Notes: a model not told the origin generated them from the sequence alone. A stretch of DNA of 64,000 bases from AEGEAN-183 sp964614345 (GCA_964614345.1 CAZTLP010000001.1:25929-89928), one strand, 5' to 3'; shown: positions 7,076 through 16,228, numbered from the stretch's first letter. Made by a program: numbers and translations.

Positions 7076-9064
7076 ATGTCCAAAAATAGTGAATTAGCGA
7101 ACGCCATTAGAATTCTATCCATGGATGCCGTGGAGAATGCCAAATGTGGCCATCCTGGCATGCCCATGGGCATGGCAGACATAGCCGAGGTTCTTTGGAG
7201 GAACCATCTTAAACATAACCCCAGTAATCCAAATTGGGCCAATAGAGATAGGTTTGTGCTTTCTAATGGGCATGGTTCTATGCTGCTTTACAGTCTTCTT
7301 CACTTAACAGGCTACGATCTTCCAATGGAAGAAATAAAAAACTTCAGACAATTGGGCTCAAAAACCCCAGGTCACCCTGAGTTTGGGATCACTCCGGGTG
7401 TAGAAACTACCACAGGCCCATTAGGGCAAGGATTAGCCAATGCAGTTGGAATGGCGATAGCAGAGCAATTACTCTCTTCAAGGTTTAATAAAGAAGATTT
7501 TACTGTAGTGGATCATCTCACTTATGTGTTTTGTGGAGACGGTTGCCTTATGGAGGGGATAAGTCACGAGGCATGCTCTTTAGCCGGTACTCTGAAACTG
7601 GGCAAGTTAATTGTTTTATATGATGATAATGATATCTCGATAGATGGTCATGTCTCTGGATGGTTTACCGAAGATATTCCAAAAAGGTTTGAATCTTATG
7701 GCTGGCATGTAATTCCGAATATAAACGGTCACGATTCTAATCAGATTGACAAAGCACTTATAGAATCCAAGAAAAATCTAGACCAGCCAACAATAATTTG
7801 CTGCAAGACTGAGATAGGCAAAGGATCGCCAAATAAAGTGGGGACCGCAGGTGTTCACGGTTCAGCTCTTGGAGAAGAAGAAGTGGCGTTGGTTAGAAAA
7901 GAACTGAATTGGGAACACTCTGCCTTTGTTATTCCTGATGAAATCTATTCAAGTTGGGACGCGAAGGATTTAGGCAATACCTTAGAAGAAGACTGGAAAA
8001 AGTCATTCAAAGAATATGAAACTAAATATCCAGATTTAGCAGATGAATTTAGAAGAGCATTATCGAATGACTTACCCAAAGATTTCTTAGACCAAATTGA
8101 TGAATTCATTAATAAACAACAAGAGGGCCAAGAAGATATGGCTTCAAGAAAGTCTTCTGAAGTTGTTCTCAATTTTTTAGGTCCCTTATTACCTGAATTA
8201 CTGGGTGGATCAGCAGATCTAAGTGGATCTAACAACACTAGATGGGCTGGGACCAAAGCTATTAATGAGTCAATTAATGGCGGAAATTATTTATATTATG
8301 GAGTAAGAGAGTTTGCGATGACAGCCATTGTTAATGGAATGGTTTTACATGGAGGGGTTAAACCTTATGCAGGAACTTTTCTTACATTTTTAGATTATGC
8401 AAAAAATGCGGTCAGGCTAGCTGCCCTAATGGAGATACCCTCCATATTCGTATATTCACATGATTCAATAGGAGTAGGCGAAGATGGTCCTACCCATCAG
8501 CCCATAGAACACCTAACAAGCCTCAGATCCACCCCCGGTTTAGAAACTTGGAGACCTTGCGACACTGTTGAAACAGCGGTTTCATGGAAAGCAGCTCTCT
8601 TGAACAAGAAGAATCCCACAGCCATTATCCTTTCAAGGCAAACCTTGAAAGCTCAAGATAGAAACCAAGAGCAAACGAGCGATATAGAAAAGGGAGGTTA
8701 TATTATTCATGATTCTGAGAAAGAGCCCGAGCTAGTCATCATTTCTACAGGTTCTGAATTGGGTGCAGTTATAGATGCAGTTCAATCACTTGGGCCTGAA
8801 AAGAATGTTCGTGTAGTTTCAATGCCCTGCACTGAGAGATTTGATCAACAAACCAAAGCTTATAAAGAAAGGGTTTTGGGTAAGGGGATTCTTAAATTAG
8901 CTGTAGAAGCTTCATACGATGATTGGTGGATTAAATATGTTGGTTTAGAAGGACAGGTTGTAGGCATGAGTGAATTTGGAGAATCAGCTCCAGGAAATGA
9001 TCTTCAAAAACACTATGGTTTCGACAAGGAAAACCTTATAAAAGTCATAGACTCATTGCTTTAA
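7076..9064 (+). CDS. tkt: Transketolase
   Basis: Transketolase is a thiamine-diphosphate enzyme that moves two-carbon units in the pentose phosphate pathway. The chosen ATG gives 662 residues, the usual size. Landmarks are C-G-H-P-G-M-P-M-G (24-32), the ThDP-binding G-D-G-C-L-M-E-G block, and the pyrimidine-domain motif G-V-G-E-D-G-P-T-H-Q-P-I-E-H. An earlier in-frame ATG at 7025 would add 17 residues not seen in the family, so 7076 is preferred. The gene heads a plus-strand run tkt-pgk-fba; the stop is 3 nt before pgk. Confidence 0.96.
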   Translation: MSKNSELANAIRILSMDAVENAKCGHPGMPMGMADIAEVLWRNHLKHNPSNPNWANRDRFVLSNGHGSMLLYSLLHLTGYDLPMEEIKNFRQLGSKTPGHPEFGITPGVETTTGPLGQGLANAVGMAIAEQLLSSRFNKEDFTVVDHLTYVFCGDGCLMEGISHEACSLAGTLKLGKLIVLYDDNDISIDGHVSGWFTEDIPKRFESYGWHVIPNINGHDSNQIDKALIESKKNLDQPTIICCKTEIGKGSPNKVGTAGVHGSALGEEEVALVRKELNWEHSAFVIPDEIYSSWDAKDLGNTLEEDWKKSFKEYETKYPDLADEFRRALSNDLPKDFLDQIDEFINKQQEGQEDMASRKSSEVVLNFLGPLLPELLGGSADLSGSNNTRWAGTKAINESINGGNYLYYGVREFAMTAIVNGMVLHGGVKPYAGTFLTFLDYAKNAVRLAALMEIPSIFVYSHDSIGVGEDGPTHQPIEHLTSLRSTPGLETWRPCDTVETAVSWKAALLNKKNPTAIILSRQTLKAQDRNQEQTSDIEKGGYIIHDSEKEPELVIISTGSELGAVIDAVQSLGPEKNVRVVSMPCTERFDQQTKAYKERVLGKGILKLAVEASYDDWWIKYVGLEGQVVGMSEFGESAPGNDLQKHYGFDKENLIKVIDSLL

Positions 9065-9067
9065 AAA

Positions 9068-10225
9068 ATGCACCTTAAAGATTTAACTGAATTCCAGCTG
9101 TCAGGCAAAAGGGTTTTGTTAAGAGCTGATATGAATGTTCCTTTGATAGGTGGAAAGATTGCAAACACTGAAAGAATAGACCGTTCTCTTCCAACTATAA
9201 AACACATCCTAGAAGAAGGCGGGAAGATTATTTTATTAAGCCATCTCGGAAGGCCGGAAGAAACAGGGAAGGTACAAGAAGAATTTAGTTTAAAACCAGT
9301 AGTCAGTTATTTAGAAGAAAAATTACAAAGACCTATTTCTTTAACTGAAAGTTTAGATTCTTTGAGGGTCCTCAATGGAAGCTTCACAGTGCTAGAAAAT
9401 ATTAGGTTCTTCAAAGGCGAAAAAGGCAATGATTCCGATTTAGCTAAGAAATTAGGATCCCTTTGCGATATTTTTGTCTTGGATGCTTTTGCTGCTTCGC
9501 ACAGAGAACACGCTTCTACTACTGGAGTGATAAGCTTCGTTAATCAAGCATGTATAGGTTTTTTAGTTCGAGAAGAACTAGAAGCCCTTGAAACTATAGA
9601 GAAAGCTAACAGTCCTATCCTTGCAATCCTAGGTGGAGCTAAGATCTCTAGTAAACTTTCTTTGATAAATGCTTTAGCCAATAAAGTTGATCATTTATTG
9701 CTTGGAGGAGGTATTGCGAATACATGCCTCGGTTCAAAAGGACTAGAAATAGGGAGATCTTTAGTAGAACCTTCGCTTTATTCTGAAGCTAGAAACCTGG
9801 TAGAAAAGGACAATGTATTGTTACCAGATAAAGTAGTGGTTGCTCCCAATAAGGAGTCTGCACCTAGAGAGGTTGGTGTTGAAACATTAAACAAAGAAGA
9901 GTGTATATTTGATATATCACCCCTTTACATTGATTCAATCAAGAAGACTTTTGCAGAGGCAAAAACCATTATCTGGAATGGCCCTATGGGTTTTTTTGAA
10001 GAGGATAAATTTTCTTTAGGAACTATGGCAGTAGCGGAGCTAATTTCTAAATCAGACGCTTACTCAGTAATCGGAGGTGGAGATACTATTGCTGCGGCAG
10101 CGCAAGCAAAGGTTTTGGATTCCATTAGTTATGTGTCAACAGCAGGCGGTGCTTTTTTAAATTATTTAGAAGGAAAGCCATTACCTGCATTAGTTGCTAT
10201 AGAAGAAAAAGCCCTTGAATCATAA
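9068..10225 (+). CDS. pgk: Phosphoglycerate kinase
   Basis: PGK converts 1,3-bisphosphoglycerate to 3-phosphoglycerate with ATP formation, reversibly. It has 385 residues with the N-lobe motif R-A-D-M-N-V-P near residue 20, the H-L-G-R-P loop, E-N-I-R-F-F-K-G-E, D-A-F-A-A-S-H-R-E-H-A-S-T (usual D-A-F-G-T-A-H), and the C-lobe nucleotide loop I-G-G-G-D-T. It begins 3 nt after tkt, so the two are almost certainly cotranscribed. In many gammaproteobacteria a gap/epd gene lies between tkt and pgk; it is absent here. Confidence 0.96.
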   Translation: MHLKDLTEFQLSGKRVLLRADMNVPLIGGKIANTERIDRSLPTIKHILEEGGKIILLSHLGRPEETGKVQEEFSLKPVVSYLEEKLQRPISLTESLDSLRVLNGSFTVLENIRFFKGEKGNDSDLAKKLGSLCDIFVLDAFAASHREHASTTGVISFVNQACIGFLVREELEALETIEKANSPILAILGGAKISSKLSLINALANKVDHLLLGGGIANTCLGSKGLEIGRSLVEPSLYSEARNLVEKDNVLLPDKVVVAPNKESAPREVGVETLNKEECIFDISPLYIDSIKKTFAEAKTIIWNGPMGFFEEDKFSLGTMAVAELISKSDAYSVIGGGDTIAAAAQAKVLDSISYVSTAGGAFLNYLEGKPLPALVAIEEKALES

Positions 10226-10269
10226 AAAAAAGGGACTTAGGATAAATTTCATAAAGAAAGGAGAATTAA

Positions 10270-11283
10270 ATGTCTTTAGAGAGCTTAGAAGAAATTGCTG
10301 CTTATATAGTAGAAGATGGTAGGGGAATTTTAGCTGCTGATGAGAGCAACCCCACTTGTGGTAAAAGGTTTGAATCCATAGGAGTTGAATCTACTGAAGA
10401 TAACAGAAGAGATTATAGAGAAATGCTTTTCAGATCTGGAGGCATGAAGGGAAATATAGGTGGAGTAATTTTGTTCGATGAGACTATTCGTCAAAAAGCT
10501 GAGGATGGAACGCCTTTAGTTAATATCATTACAGCACAAGGAGCCCTACCAGGCATAAAAGTAGATAAGGGCCTAAAACCATTGGATGATTCGCCAAAAG
10601 AAACAGTTACTCAAGGTTTGGATGGGCTTAATGAGCGATGTAGTGAATATGAAAAAATAGGAGCTAAATTTGCTAAATGGAGAGCGGTAATAAATATAGG
10701 TGAAGGTATACCCACAGAAGACTGCATTAACCAAAATATGGAAGTTTTAGCTAAATACGCAAAGATAGTTCAAGAAAATAAGATGGTTCCTATAGTTGAA
10801 CCCGAAGTTCTAATGGACGGCAATCACTCTATTGAAAGGTGTTTTGAAGTAACGTCTAAAACCTTGGGTGCTCTCTTTAACTATTTAGATCAACACGAAG
10901 TTAATATCAAAGGAACCCTTCTAAAACCAAGCATGGTTATTTCCGGAAAAGATGCTATAGAGCAAGCTGGTGTAGAAGAGGTAGCAGAAAAAACTTTAAA
11001 GTGTTTAATAGCTAACGTCCCTTCAGACCTACCTGGGATAACTTTTTTATCTGGTGGTCAGTCCGATATTGATGCCACGGCTCACCTTAACGCAATGAAT
11101 AAAATTGGTGGATTTGATTGGAAGCTTAGCTTCTCCTATGGTCGAGCACTACAACAACCGGCATTAAAGACTTGGCTTGGTAAAAAAGAAAATGCTGAAG
11201 CAGCTCAAGCGGCTTTATCACATAGGGCACTTATGAATAAAAAAGCAGCCCAAGGCCAATGGGATCAAAGCCTAGAGAAATAA
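10270..11283 (+). CDS. Class I fructose-1,6-bisphosphate aldolase
   Basis: This 337-residue protein is a Schiff-base (class I) aldolase of the type best known from animals and plants. Catalytic positions are intact: Asp24 in L-A-A-D-E-S, Lys136 in A-K-W-R, Glu177/Glu179 in V-E-P-E-V, and the Schiff-base Lys219 in G-T-L-L-K-P. A phosphate-binding S-G-G-Q-S follows. A strong AAGGAG ribosome site precedes the ATG. The metal-dependent class II enzyme usually found beside pgk in gammaproteobacteria is replaced by this one. It should work in glycolysis or gluconeogenesis with the neighbouring pgk and tkt. Confidence 0.95.
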   Translation: MSLESLEEIAAYIVEDGRGILAADESNPTCGKRFESIGVESTEDNRRDYREMLFRSGGMKGNIGGVILFDETIRQKAEDGTPLVNIITAQGALPGIKVDKGLKPLDDSPKETVTQGLDGLNERCSEYEKIGAKFAKWRAVINIGEGIPTEDCINQNMEVLAKYAKIVQENKMVPIVEPEVLMDGNHSIERCFEVTSKTLGALFNYLDQHEVNIKGTLLKPSMVISGKDAIEQAGVEEVAEKTLKCLIANVPSDLPGITFLSGGQSDIDATAHLNAMNKIGGFDWKLSFSYGRALQQPALKTWLGKKENAEAAQAALSHRALMNKKAAQGQWDQSLEK

Positions 11284-11305
11284 ATTTTCTTTGCAATTTA
11301 AGTAA

Positions 11306-11755
11306 TTGAACTTACTGGCCCAAAGAGTATTAAGTTCTTCTCTTTATATAGGGAAAGAAAAGATTGTATCCATCGATAAGGGCATTCTCGCACTGGTAGG
11401 ATTTGAGAAAGGTGACACTTCCTCTGATTGTGAAATAATCGCTGAGAAAGTACTTAATTATCGAATTTTCCCAGATGATACAGGTAGGATGGAAAATAGT
11501 GTTTTAGATATAGAAGGAGATCTTTTACTAGTTCCTCAGGTAACCTTAGCTTTAGAAACTAGTAAAGGCACTAGGCCAAGTTTTTCGGAAGCAGCAAGCG
11601 CAGATTTGGGGAAAAGACTTTTTGAAGAGCTATCTAATAAGTTAAGAGAGATTCACAATAAATTAGAAGTAGGGATTTTTGGTGCTGATATGGAAATAAG
11701 TCTAATAAATGATGGCCCAGTAACCTTTTTGTTTAAGAGCACTGATTATAATTAA
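11306..11755 (+). CDS. dtd: D-aminoacyl-tRNA deacylase
   Basis: DTD removes D-amino acids (and glycine mischarged on tRNA-Ala) from tRNA. At 149 residues it has the normal length, with the P-Q-V-T-L element at the position of the catalytic S-Q-x-T-L loop, T-R-P-S-F, and the C-terminal N-D-G-P-V-T-F cross-subunit motif. The reading frame starts with TTG at 11306; translation from there gives the family N-terminus (L-x-Q-R-V), and no ATG lies nearby in frame. No clear Shine-Dalgarno is seen. It is convergent with tatC, 7 nt apart. Confidence 0.93.
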   Translation: MNLLAQRVLSSSLYIGKEKIVSIDKGILALVGFEKGDTSSDCEIIAEKVLNYRIFPDDTGRMENSVLDIEGDLLLVPQVTLALETSKGTRPSFSEAASADLGKRLFEELSNKLREIHNKLEVGIFGADMEISLINDGPVTFLFKSTDYN

Positions 11756-11762
11756 CTTTCAC

Positions 11763-12494
11763 TTAATCAGTTTCTGAACTATTTTTGATGAAGATTCGGC
11801 TCAAAAATAGGCCGACCTCAAATAAAAACCATGCCGGGATAGCTAAAAGAGTTTGAGATATAACATCGGGCGGGGTTAAAAGCATACCAAGAATAAAACA
11901 ACTAACGATAACGTAAGGTCTTTTCTCAGCTAAGCTTTCAGGTGAAGTGATCCCCGTCCAATTTAGCAAGAAAATTAAGACGGGAATTTCAAAAGCAATA
12001 GCAAAAGCTAAGAAAATAGTGAGAATAAAATCCAGATAGCTAGAGATATCAGTCATTACCTTTACGCCTTCAGGTGTGACTGAGGTAAAGAAACCAAAAA
12101 CTAGAGGAAACACTAAAAAATAAGCAAATAAAATACCTAAATAAAAAAGCAAGATGCTCGATAAGGTCAATCCCAGAGCAAACCTCTTTTCAGTTTTATA
12201 TAGACCAGGTGCAATAAATCTCCACATCTCAGAAAAAAAGTAAGGCAAGGAGATCATGAGTGATAGATAGAAAGTAAGTTTTAAAGGCGATAGAAAAGGA
12301 GAAGCTACTTGAGTAGCAATCATTGAGCTATTTTCTGGCATAAGGGCTTGAAGTGGGCTTGAAGCAAATTCATATATTTCATTTGAGAAAAAAATTAAGG
12401 GTAAAAATACAACTAGGACACCTATAAAAGATCTAAGTAACCTCATCCTTAACTCTTTTAAATGGTCTAACAACGGCAGATCTTTCTCTTTCAT
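11763..12494 (-). CDS. tatC: Sec-independent translocase subunit TatC
   Basis: TatC is the polytopic inner-membrane receptor that binds twin-arginine signal peptides. It has 243 residues and six predicted membrane segments. Family features are the cytoplasmic N-terminus H-L-K-E-L-R-x-R, the first periplasmic region, F-x-P-G-L-Y-x-x-E after TM2, and F-E-x-P near TM4. The start overlaps the tatB stop by one base. It is the last gene of the ubiE-ubiB-tatABC run. Confidence 0.96.
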   Translation of the reverse strand: MKEKDLPLLDHLKELRMRLLRSFIGVLVVFLPLIFFSNEIYEFASSPLQALMPENSSMIATQVASPFLSPLKLTFYLSLMISLPYFFSEMWRFIAPGLYKTEKRFALGLTLSSILLFYLGILFAYFLVFPLVFGFFTSVTPEGVKVMTDISSYLDFILTIFLAFAIAFEIPVLIFLLNWTGITSPESLAEKRPYVIVSCFILGMLLTPPDVISQTLLAIPAWFLFEVGLFLSRIFIKNSSETD

Positions 12495-12745
12495 TATTCA
12501 GTCGAATCGTTCTCCTTTTTATTTGCTTTTAAATCTTTCATTATTTTCTCATTGTGGAGATCTTGTCTGATCTCATCCATTCCTACACTTTTTTCTATTT
12601 CTGACCTTGTTTGATTGAGGTAAGACTTAATGGCCCCAAATGATCGTGTTGAGGCTTTTATTATTTGAGGGAGCTTTTCAGGACCTACGACTAATAGACC
12701 TACGAATACAATTACAAGTAGTTCTGGAAAACCAATTTCTAACAT
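12494..12745 (-). CDS. tatB: Sec-independent translocase subunit TatB (short)
   Basis: TatB pairs with TatC to form the Tat substrate receptor. The protein has an N-terminal membrane helix starting M-L-E-I-G-F-P-E-L, the hinge G-P-E-K-L-P, and an amphipathic helix. The conserved E in the helix and the G-P hinge distinguish TatB from TatA. At 83 residues it is about half the E. coli length; the variable C-terminal tail is almost gone. The start lies 11 nt after the tatA stop. Confidence 0.92.
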   Translation of the reverse strand: MLEIGFPELLVIVFVGLLVVGPEKLPQIIKASTRSFGAIKSYLNQTRSEIEKSVGMDEIRQDLHNEKIMKDLKANKKENDSTE

Positions 12746-12756
12746 TCAGGTAGATT

Positions 12757-12930
12757 TTATTTATCTGATTCGTTCTGATTTTCTTCTTTGTCGTCGACTG
12801 CTTTTCTGAAATTTTTAAGAAAATTTCCCATTTCAGAACCTAAACTTTTAAGTCTTTTAGGGCCGACAAGTAATAAAATGATTACTAAAACAATTAGCAA
12901 CTGCCAAATACTAATTCCGCCTAAACCCAT
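12757..12930 (-). CDS. tatA: Sec-independent translocase subunit TatA
   Basis: This 57-residue protein begins M-G-L-G-G-I-S-I-W-Q-L, has a membrane helix (about residues 8-22), the hinge G-P-K-R-L, an amphipathic helix, and a short acidic tail ending N-E-S-D-K. This is the TatA pattern: G-x-S-x-W-Q N-terminus and F-R-K-A. TatA oligomerises to form the translocation path. A GGAG ribosome site precedes the ATG. It is encoded between ubiB and tatB, as in other gammaproteobacteria. Confidence 0.93.
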   Translation of the reverse strand: MGLGGISIWQLLIVLVIILLLVGPKRLKSLGSEMGNFLKNFRKAVDDKEENQNESDK

Positions 12931-12973
12931 TTCATTCTCCTACTAATTTATTAACACCCATCATACTTAAGCC

Positions 12974-14536
12974 CTAGTTTATAGTCCAAGACAGAAAGAG
13001 AATTAGGAGGACTATAAGGGAAATGAAAATTAGAATTCTAGTACCCCTCCTCTCTCTCTTGAGGGTAGTTATCAATTCTTCATGTCTAATTTCATTTTCT
13101 TTTTGGTAGTCTTCAATTTTATTAATTTGGTCTAATACATTTTCTGCAACTTCGGGAAGTTTTCTAGCTTTCTCCAGCCACAAACCAGCATTTTTTCTAG
13201 CCCAGGCTTCTATTTTTTTAGGGTTATATCTATCCTTTGTCCATTCTTGAAGAAAAGGCTTAGCAATGGACCAAAAATCTAATTGAGGATAGAGCTGTTT
13301 ACCCAATCCCTCTATGTTAATAAGAGTTTTTTGCAACAACATTAAAGATGGTTGCATGTGCAGATTAAATCTTCTAGCCGAATCAAATATATACAGAAGC
13401 AATTCCCCAAACTTAATTTTCTCTAAAGGTTGTTCAAACATTGGTTCACAAGCTGATCGTATAGTTCGCTCAAGATCAGTTGCTCTAGTTTTAGGATCAA
13501 CCCATCCTGAGTCGATTAAAATATTAGAAATTGACAAGAAATCTCTGCCGATAACCGATAAAAGCATTCTTCCAATCTGAAATTGTTCTTCTTCTTCTAA
13601 AGATCCAACAATGGCATAGTCAACTGCAATATAAGTAGGACTTGTAGGCTCTTGTGCGTTAATAAAAATATTTCCTGGATGCATATCGGCATGAAAAAAG
13701 TTATCTACAAAAACCTGTTTTAAGAAAATTTCCACTCCCCTTTCAGACACTAGTTTTAAATCAACACCCTTTCCTTTCAGGCCTTTAATATTGTCAACCG
13801 GTATACCTGAAATTTTTTCCATTACTAGTACTTTTTCAGTTGAATATTCCAAGTAAACTTCAGGAACATACAACAAAGAATTATCTTCAAAATTCCTTTT
13901 TGTCTGCTTCATATTAGAAGCTTCAACTCGCATATCTAATTCTGTCTTAATAACGGCTTCATATTCTTTTACCAACTCAAACAGCCTTAACCTTCTAGCA
14001 TCTAAGGAATATTTCTCCGCTTTTTTAGCTATTTTTTTCATTAATGAGATATCTCTATCTATCGCCTTATCAATGCCTGGTCTTACAACTTTTATAGCTA
14101 TCTTTTTTTTCGTATCTTTAAGTTTGGCTGAATAAACTTGGGCTATAGAAGCTGCTGCTATAGGGTTGGGGTCAAAATCTGTGAATATCTCTTCAATAGA
14201 TGAATTTAATTCAGCTTCAATTATTTTTTTTGCTTTATCAGTTGGAAAAGCAGAGATGCTATCTTGAAGTGTATGCAGGCTTTGGGCAATGTCACTTGGA
14301 ATTAAGTCAGGCCTTGTAGAAAGAAGCTGTCCGAATTTAATGAAGATGGTGCCTGCTTCTTCAAGAGCTTTTCTAATTCTTTCCCCCCTAGGCTCTTCTG
14401 TTGAGTAGATTCTCCATGGATAAATTATTAATAGGAAAGATAATAGGTTGTTTCTTTGGCTATCTTTTATGAGGGTGTCTAATCTGGCCTTAGCAAGAAC
14501 ATGTATTATTCGAATTAGTCTTAATATATCTCTCAT
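12974..14536 (-). CDS. ubiB: UbiB, atypical protein-kinase-like ubiquinone biosynthesis factor
   Basis: UbiB is a membrane-associated ABC1/ADCK ATPase needed for ubiquinone synthesis. It has 520 residues, with K-F-G-Q (67-70) in the family KxGQ element, the Ala-rich nucleotide loop A-A-A-S-I-A-Q (127-133), H-A-D-M-H-P-G-N (282-289), the metal-binding D-Y-A (306-308, where kinases have DFG), and a C-terminal hydrophobic segment (about 497-518). The start overlaps ubiE by ATGA. The small gene ubiJ that normally lies between ubiE and ubiB is absent. Confidence 0.95.
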   Translation of the reverse strand: MRDILRLIRIIHVLAKARLDTLIKDSQRNNLLSFLLIIYPWRIYSTEEPRGERIRKALEEAGTIFIKFGQLLSTRPDLIPSDIAQSLHTLQDSISAFPTDKAKKIIEAELNSSIEEIFTDFDPNPIAAASIAQVYSAKLKDTKKKIAIKVVRPGIDKAIDRDISLMKKIAKKAEKYSLDARRLRLFELVKEYEAVIKTELDMRVEASNMKQTKRNFEDNSLLYVPEVYLEYSTEKVLVMEKISGIPVDNIKGLKGKGVDLKLVSERGVEIFLKQVFVDNFFHADMHPGNIFINAQEPTSPTYIAVDYAIVGSLEEEEQFQIGRMLLSVIGRDFLSISNILIDSGWVDPKTRATDLERTIRSACEPMFEQPLEKIKFGELLLYIFDSARRFNLHMQPSLMLLQKTLINIEGLGKQLYPQLDFWSIAKPFLQEWTKDRYNPKKIEAWARKNAGLWLEKARKLPEVAENVLDQINKIEDYQKENEIRHEELITTLKRERRGTRILIFISLIVLLILFLSWTIN

Positions 14537-15297
14537 TGCTCTGTAGGTTTTGTTCCGGTGTGTATAGCAACAACCCCGTTGGTTAAGTTTTCATAATCAC
14601 AATTTTTAAAACCACAATTTTCAAACAATTTTTTCAACTCGTCTTGGGTTGGATGCATTCTTATAGACTCAGCTAGATATCGATAACTTTCCTCTGAACT
14701 TAAAACAAGTTCTCCAAGCTTAGGAATGATTTCGAAAGAATAAAAATCATAAATTTCTCGTATTATTTCATTGGTAGGTTTAGAGAACTCTAGAACTATT
14801 AATTTTCCACCGGGTTTTAAACAGTACAGTATTGAGTTCAGCGCTTTCTCTTTATCTGTGACATTTCTTAATCCAAAAGCAATGGAAATTACATCAAAGG
14901 TATTTTGTTTAAAGGGTATTAGTTGAGCATCAAGCTGGACTGCTAAAAAATTATTAAGACCCGAATCAATAAGCTTGTCTCTTCCTGATACAAGCATCTT
15001 TTCATTGATGTCAGAAAGAATTGCTAACCCTTCGTGGTTTAGACGTGGAGCAATTAGGCTAGTCATGTCGCCCGTTCCCCCTGCTAAATCTAAAAAACAG
15101 GAATCAGGTCTAATTTCTGACATTTCAGCAGCCACTCTTTTCCAAATTCTATGAACTCCAAATGACATTAAATCATTCATAAGATCATAGCCCTCAACTA
15201 CATTATCGAAGACCTCTCTAACTTTTTCTCTTTTATCTTCAGAGTCTATTTGTTGAAACCCAAAGTGCGTTTTTGGTTTTGAGTCCTTTGTATTCAT
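14533..15297 (-). CDS. ubiE: Ubiquinone/menaquinone C-methyltransferase UbiE
   Basis: UbiE is the SAM-dependent C-methyltransferase of ubiquinone (and menaquinone) synthesis. At 254 residues it shows D-x-V-x-x-x-Y-D-L-M-N-D near residue 35, the SAM loop L-D-L-A-G-G-T-G-D-M-T, S-I-A-F-G-L-R-N-V-T-D, and L-E-F-S-K-P, all strong UbiE signatures. It overlaps ubiB by ATGA, giving a coupled ubiE-ubiB pair. The upstream neighbour is a DUF6279-type lipoprotein gene 38 nt away. Confidence 0.96.
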   Translation of the reverse strand: MNTKDSKPKTHFGFQQIDSEDKREKVREVFDNVVEGYDLMNDLMSFGVHRIWKRVAAEMSEIRPDSCFLDLAGGTGDMTSLIAPRLNHEGLAILSDINEKMLVSGRDKLIDSGLNNFLAVQLDAQLIPFKQNTFDVISIAFGLRNVTDKEKALNSILYCLKPGGKLIVLEFSKPTNEIIREIYDFYSFEIIPKLGELVLSSEESYRYLAESIRMHPTQDELKKLFENCGFKNCDYENLTNGVVAIHTGTKPTEQ

Positions 15298-15335
15298 TTT
15301 AGGGCCGCGTATTTTAACTCACGGGCTCGACATTC

Positions 15336-16187
15336 TTAATTATGATTCCTAATTATCTTATCTAATGAAGAAACAAATACATTTAGTCTCTTCTTAAATT
15401 TTTTTCTTTGAGCCTCATTCAAGGAAGCTATCGTAGTGGCTATGATCTCATGATATACAGCCTCTCTATTTCCTCTTTGCTCAGAATCTAGCAAACTATT
15501 TAAATGGTCAGAGAGTAAAAAATTATAATTTTCAGAATCTCTTTTCCTGAGAATTGTTATAAGTTCTTTATTCCAAGTATCTTGTCGTTCAATTGAAGAG
15601 GTGTCTTCCTCTTTTATCTCTTTGGCCAAGTCTCTTATAGTCTTAAGTTGTTTATCATCTAACTTAACACCTAGGAATTTCGCTAATCTTTGTACTGATT
15701 CTGTGATACTTTCTTCTTGGCTTAGATTTTTTGACTCTTTTAAAGATTCTGTCCACCTTTCAATTCTTTTTTGAAAAAAGAGGTTTACTTCTTCTACCTG
15801 TTTGTCAGTAACAGTTCTACAAAATTTAACCATATGAGGAGTAAAGAAATTATTACTTGCTTCAAATAAAGCCTCACCCTCTTTAAATATACTTCGAATA
15901 TCTTTTGTTGCTGTTGTCTCATCTAGATCTCTAATTTTTATAATTAAACTTCTATATTTAGGAATTTCGGAAGTTGAATTCCATTCAAGATATTCTTTAG
16001 TAACTGACCTTATGTAAGATTTTTGTTCATTAGTGAAGTCTGCATATTTAAAAAAATAATTTGCTAGGTAAATATCAAGTCGGTCATACCACCATTGTCC
16101 TAAGGCAGAACAAGAAATAAGTGAAACAGTTAAAAAACCCAAAGAAAGTCTTTTTTTATAACCTGGTAAATTCTTTTTAAGTGCCAT
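15336..16187 (-). CDS. DUF6279-like lipoprotein
   Basis: This 283-residue protein has a basic N-terminus, a hydrophobic signal and the lipobox L-I-S-C (Cys26), so it should be a lipoprotein. The mature part opens with W-W-Y-D-R-L-D, followed by helices rich in Lys/Glu; E-I-P-K-Y in the middle of the first third resembles the DUF6279 pattern. The assignment is by pattern only and the function is unknown. It leads the ubiE-ubiB-tatABC run. A perfect TATAAT lies 8 nt upstream of its ATG on the minus strand. Confidence 0.65.
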   Translation of the reverse strand: MALKKNLPGYKKRLSLGFLTVSLISCSALGQWWYDRLDIYLANYFFKYADFTNEQKSYIRSVTKEYLEWNSTSEIPKYRSLIIKIRDLDETTATKDIRSIFKEGEALFEASNNFFTPHMVKFCRTVTDKQVEEVNLFFQKRIERWTESLKESKNLSQEESITESVQRLAKFLGVKLDDKQLKTIRDLAKEIKEEDTSSIERQDTWNKELITILRKRDSENYNFLLSDHLNSLLDSEQRGNREAVYHEIIATTIASLNEAQRKKFKKRLNVFVSSLDKIIRNHN

Positions 16188-16195
16188 GATGAGTT

Positions 16196-16203
16196 ATTAT
16201 ACT
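16196..16203. promoter_or_regulatory. Overlapping divergent -10 elements between the DUF6279 gene and orn
   Basis: The minus strand reads TATAAT (16201-16196) towards the lipoprotein gene, and the plus strand reads TATACT (16198-16203) towards orn. The two -10 hexamers share four bases, so polymerase could serve only one direction at a time. Neither has a convincing -35, which limits confidence. Confidence 0.35.
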
Positions 16204-16228
16204 TTTCATCATTCATTGAGAATAATTC

